Shown here piece after piece: positions 61,023 through 64,000 of a DNA stretch of 64,000 bases. The notes below the pieces were generated by a model. It was not told the DNA's origin. It ran no database searches and was given only the letters and a program-made list of their open reading frames with translations. Position 1 is the stretch's first letter, and the number at the start of each line of letters is the position of its first letter. The position numbers and the translations under genes are program-made. The stretch spans positions 58,532-122,531 of the forward strand of contig CAKQMD010000002.1 of assembly GCA_934254925.1 (NCBI GenBank), written 5' to 3'. This DNA comes from an uncultured Alphaproteobacteria bacterium. Its GTDB lineage: Bacteria; Pseudomonadota; Alphaproteobacteria; RF32; CAG-239.

Positions 61023-62789
61023 GTGGAAGCCGAATTGGAAAACCGTCCCTCTTTAGGCGGCAATTTATGGAAGATTTTGCCGACGGACGAGCGCAGTGCC
61101 GAGCTGATTTCGCAAAAATACGGTTTGCCGCTGCTGGTGGCTTCCGTTTTGGCGCATCGCGGTGTGGCAGAAAACGATGTGCTCAATTTTATTGATCCGC
61201 GTCTGCAAAGGCTGATGCCTGATCCTTATTCGCTCAAAGACATGGGTAAAGCCGCCAAGCGTATTGCTGTTGCTGTAAAAGAAAATCAGAAAATCGGCAT
61301 TATCGGAGATTATGACGTAGACGGCGCCACGTCTTCTTCCGTGTTGCGTTTGTATTTGGAAAGCGTCGGCTTGCAGCCGGAAGTGCATATCCCAGAAAGG
61401 GACGAAGGCTACGGTCCGAGCATTGCCGCGGTTGACGAGTTTTTGCGGCTTGGCGTTCAGTTGTTGGTGACGACCGATTGCGGCACGACGGCGTTTGAGG
61501 TTTTGAATTATGCCTCCTCTCAGGGGTTGGACGTGGTGGTTTTGGATCATCATGAGGCAGAAGCGCGCTTGCCCGAGGTTTATGCGGTGGTTAATCCCAA
61601 GCGTTTGGACGAAGAATCGGCTGGTTATCTCAAATACATGGCGGCGGTCGGTGTGGTGTTTATGACGGTGGTGGCCGTCAATCGAGAATTGCGGGAGCAG
61701 GGTTTCTTTGCTTCGCGGTTGGAGCCAAATTTGATGAATATGCTGGATTTGGTGGCTTTGGGAACCGTTTGCGACGTGGTGCCGCTGCGGGGACTGAATC
61801 GCGCTTATGTGCGACAAGGGCTTAAAGTTATGGCTATGCAACAAAATCCCGGTGTTAAAGCTCTGATTGCCAAGGCTGGTATCAGCGAAGCGCCCTCGGC
61901 TTTCCATCTTGGATATGTCTTAGGGCCGCGTATCAACGCTTGCGGCCGGGTCGGCGAGGCACAGCTCGGGCATCGCCTGTTGTGTTGCCGCAACGGTTTG
62001 GAGGCTGACCTGCTGGCTGACAAGCTGGACGAGTTTAACGGTCAGCGCAAAGATATTGAGGCCTATGTTTTGCTGAAGGCTATGGAGATTTTGGAGGGAA
62101 CGCCGCAAACCTATCCCATCGCTTTTGTTGCCGGAAAAGACTGGCATCAGGGGGTGGTCGGCATTGTGGCGGGAAAATTGAAAGAACGCTATAATTTGCC
62201 TTCTTTTGTCATGTCGATTGAGGCGGACGAGGTCAAAGGCTCGGCCCGCTCCATCCCCGAGGTTGATCTCGGCGCTTTGGTGATTGCCGCCAAGGAAAAA
62301 GGCCTGCTGACCAAAGGCGGCGGGCATAACATGGCGGCCGGTTTTTCCCTGCAGGAAGATAAGATAGAGGATTTTCGCCGTTTCGCCGGGGAATATGTGC
62401 GTGAGAAAATCGGCGGAGAAGCCATCCTCCCGGTGTTGGAAGTCGACGGTGTCTTGAATGCTTCCGGCGTTACCGTCGAATTGGCGGACATGTTGGAAAA
62501 ACTTGAGCCTTTCGGTGCCGGGAACAGCGAGCCGAAGCTGATGCTGAAACAAGTGCGGGTCAGCAAATCTTCCTTGGTCGGCAGCGGTCATGTGCGCTGT
62601 TACCTCAGCGGCGACAGCGGCGCTTCCGTCAAGGCCATGGCTTTTCGCTCGGCGGACAATGATATCGGCCAAGCCCTATTGACGGCCCGCGGCGAGTATT
62701 TTGATGTTTTGGGCGTGGTGCGCAAAGACAATTGGATGGGACGAAATTCGGTACAGTTTATTATTGATGATCTGCGCAGAGCAGGGTAA
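61023..62789 (+). CDS. recJ: Single-stranded-DNA exonuclease RecJ
   Basis: 588 residues starting at GTG, with a GGGGGT site 8 bases upstream. DHH phosphoesterase motifs: IGDYDVDGATSSSVL (motif I), TTDCGTT, LDHHEAEARLP (DHH), GTVCDVVPLRGLNR, and the DHHA1 part with GRVGEAQLG and KGGGHNMAAGFSLQ. It degrades 5'-ended single-stranded DNA in repair and recombination. Confidence 0.96.
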   Translation: MEAELENRPSLGGNLWKILPTDERSAELISQKYGLPLLVASVLAHRGVAENDVLNFIDPRLQRLMPDPYSLKDMGKAAKRIAVAVKENQKIGIIGDYDVDGATSSSVLRLYLESVGLQPEVHIPERDEGYGPSIAAVDEFLRLGVQLLVTTDCGTTAFEVLNYASSQGLDVVVLDHHEAEARLPEVYAVVNPKRLDEESAGYLKYMAAVGVVFMTVVAVNRELREQGFFASRLEPNLMNMLDLVALGTVCDVVPLRGLNRAYVRQGLKVMAMQQNPGVKALIAKAGISEAPSAFHLGYVLGPRINACGRVGEAQLGHRLLCCRNGLEADLLADKLDEFNGQRKDIEAYVLLKAMEILEGTPQTYPIAFVAGKDWHQGVVGIVAGKLKERYNLPSFVMSIEADEVKGSARSIPEVDLGALVIAAKEKGLLTKGGGHNMAAGFSLQEDKIEDFRRFAGEYVREKIGGEAILPVLEVDGVLNASGVTVELADMLEKLEPFGAGNSEPKLMLKQVRVSKSSLVGSGHVRCYLSGDSGASVKAMAFRSADNDIGQALLTARGEYFDVLGVVRKDNWMGRNSVQFIIDDLRRAG

Positions 62790-62802
62790 TGGGAACAAAA
62801 AA

Positions 62803-63507
62803 ATGACGGATGCAAAAGTTAAGATCAGAGCCATCAATATCAAAAGAATCCGCCTGGAGCGGGAAAAAGCGGTTTTTATGAAATTGGGCGCGAAAATCCG
62901 GGCTTATCTGTTTACCGGAATTTTGGTGACGGCGCCGGTGGCCATCACTTTTTACATGGCTTACAAGTTTATTTTCTGGGTCGATAGAATCGTTAATCAG
63001 GTCTTGCCGCCGCAGTATAAATTTGACAATATCTTGCCTTTTACCATTCCCGGGTTAGGTTTGATCGTTCTGATTGTCGCTTTGATCGTGGTTGGCATGT
63101 TTGCCGCCGGTTTCTTGGGAAAATTCTTTCTCAAACTCGGGGAGTGGATCGTTTATAAAATGCCCCTGGTTTCCAGCATCTACTCTCTTCTGAAGCAAAT
63201 TTTCGAAACTTTTCTTTCCAATAAATCCCAAGCTTTCAGCAAAGTGGTGTTGCTGGAATATCCGCGCAAGGGAATTTGGATCCTCGGTTTCGTGAGCTCT
63301 GACACCAAAGGTGAAGTGCGGGGACGCTTTGACGAAGAAATGCTCAACGTTTTTATTCCGACAACACCAAACCCGACTTCCGGTTTTTTGATCTTCGTGC
63401 CTAAGAAAGATACCGTCGAATTGCAAATGAGCGTGGAAGAGGGAATTAAGTTTGTGATTTCCGGCGGATTGGTCGAGCCTAAGCTTGCTTCGCGCGGGAA
63501 GAAATGA
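62803..63507 (+). CDS. DUF502 family membrane protein
   Basis: 234 residues from the ATG at 62803, with GGGAACA upstream; a longer frame inside recJ is rejected. Two membrane helices (YLFTGILVTAPVAITFYMAY; GLGLIVLIVALIVVGMFAAGF) precede a soluble part with PLVSSIYSLLKQIFETFLS, VVLLEYPRKGIWILGFVS and FIPTTPNPTSGFLIFVPK, all diagnostic of DUF502. The family is widespread and its function open. Last gene before the repeat region. Confidence 0.9.
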   Translation: MTDAKVKIRAINIKRIRLEREKAVFMKLGAKIRAYLFTGILVTAPVAITFYMAYKFIFWVDRIVNQVLPPQYKFDNILPFTIPGLGLIVLIVALIVVGMFAAGFLGKFFLKLGEWIVYKMPLVSSIYSLLKQIFETFLSNKSQAFSKVVLLEYPRKGIWILGFVSSDTKGEVRGRFDEEMLNVFIPTTPNPTSGFLIFVPKKDTVELQMSVEEGIKFVISGGLVEPKLASRGKK

Positions 63508-63509
63508 TA

Positions 63510-64000
63510 TTCGTTTCTGACGGTTGTGCCGTCTCTTATCTTTGTCCGACTTTTCTTTGTTTACCTTCTTGACGGCTGCGCCGCTTTTCCCCCTACGCGG
63601 GGGGCGTCGGCCACCGACCGGAGGGAAAGACTCTCCGTACGTCTTCTTCCTGCCGCGGTCCTGCTTCTTCTTTTTGCCCCTCTCTCCCTTGTTCCTTTCA
63701 CCAATTCTCTCTCTTTTTTCTCTTTGCCCTCACTCTCTCCACCATCCCTCTCCCTGCCGCGGTCTTGCTTCTTTCTTTGTTCAACTTGTCTTTGTTTACC
63801 TTCTTAACGGCTGCGCCGCTTCTCCCCCTACGCGGGGAGCGCCGGCCACCGGCCGGTGGGGTAATTCTCCATGCGTCCTCTCCCTGCCATAACCTACTTC
63901 CACTTTTTGCTCCTCTCTCCCTCGTTCCTTTCACCAATTCTCTCTCTTTTTTCTCTTTGCCCTCACTCTCTCCACCATCCCTCTCCCTGCCGCGGTCTTG
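63510..64000. repeat. Pyrimidine-rich tandem repeat of about 234 bp
   Basis: A unit from the stretch TTACCTTCTT (63561) returns at 63796, the CCAATTCTCT stretch (63701) returns at 63933, and the CCGCGGTCTTG stretch near 63757 returns at the window end. Each unit has a GC-rich hairpin part (CCCCCTACGCGGGG, GGCCACCGGCC) and long C/T-only runs. At least two copies are seen and the array leaves the window. Open frames here are compositional and not credible. Confidence 0.85.

Noticed and set aside
63524..63937. Frames of 79-122 codons in the terminal repeat
   Set aside because: They come from C/T-rich tandem repeats, are dominated by S, P, L and F, and repeat with the DNA unit.

Overview
The window reads as chromosome of an alphaproteobacterium. 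The best markers are a GcrA cell-cycle regulator, a single bifunctional Rsh (RelA/SpoT) enzyme beside rpoZ, and the acpS-lepB-rnc-era and ffh-rpsP-rimM-trmD-rplS blocks. A full-length pyruvate:ferredoxin oxidoreductase and a CoA-disulfide-reductase-like flavoprotein suggest an anaerobic or microaerobic life. MotA, MotB and a flagellin show that it is or was motile. A gut or host-associated habitat is an inference, helped by the glycan genes described below. No species name can be given from sequence alone.

Layout. 0-12.5 kb: unknown small genes, nifJ-type PFOR, a frameshifted S66 LD-carboxypeptidase, tRNA-Gly, murI, a phosphatase, a GH13 glycosidase behind motA-motB, and gcrA. 12.6-21.6 kb: a DUF4139 exported protein and partner, rpoZ, rsh, DUF2062, acpS, lepB, rnc, era. 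21.7-30.5 kb: an AT-rich accessory region. Its first part holds a protein resembling a degenerate class I aminoacyl-tRNA synthetase, an S66 (MccF-like) peptidase coupled to a nucleotidyltransferase, and a GNAT acetyltransferase coupled to a P-loop kinase. Its second part lies downstream of a tRNA-Glu gene and carries several partial copies of that tRNA's 3' end, each next to a hairpin; this looks like a decayed integration hotspot. 30.7-37.9 kb: CoA-disulfide reductase with rhodanese domain, the ffh-rplS block, TerC and a nitroreductase.

38.1-56 kb is the most unusual part. A 618-residue flagellin carries a roughly 340-residue, AT-rich central insert that reads like a parallel beta-helix. After a small OB-fold protein comes an MsbA-like ABC exporter and then about 13 kb of glycan genes: several GT2 enzymes, a StrF-like transferase, an exostosin-like transferase, two GT11 alpha-1,2-fucosyltransferases, one GT6 (ABO-type) transferase, a hexapeptide acyltransferase, methyltransferases, and a PIG-L deacetylase fused to a methyltransferase-like domain. 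GT11 plus GT6 is the enzyme pair needed for a histo-blood-group A/B-like cap, so host glycan mimicry is a specific, testable idea. The glycan could sit on LPS, a capsule, or the flagellin.

56-63.5 kb: an ArsC-like protein, ROK kinase, outer-membrane protein, tRNA-Met, DUF192 and OmpA-like lipoproteins, a DUF4065 protein, recJ and a DUF502 membrane protein. The window ends in at least two copies of a pyrimidine-rich tandem repeat of about 234 bp that runs off the edge.
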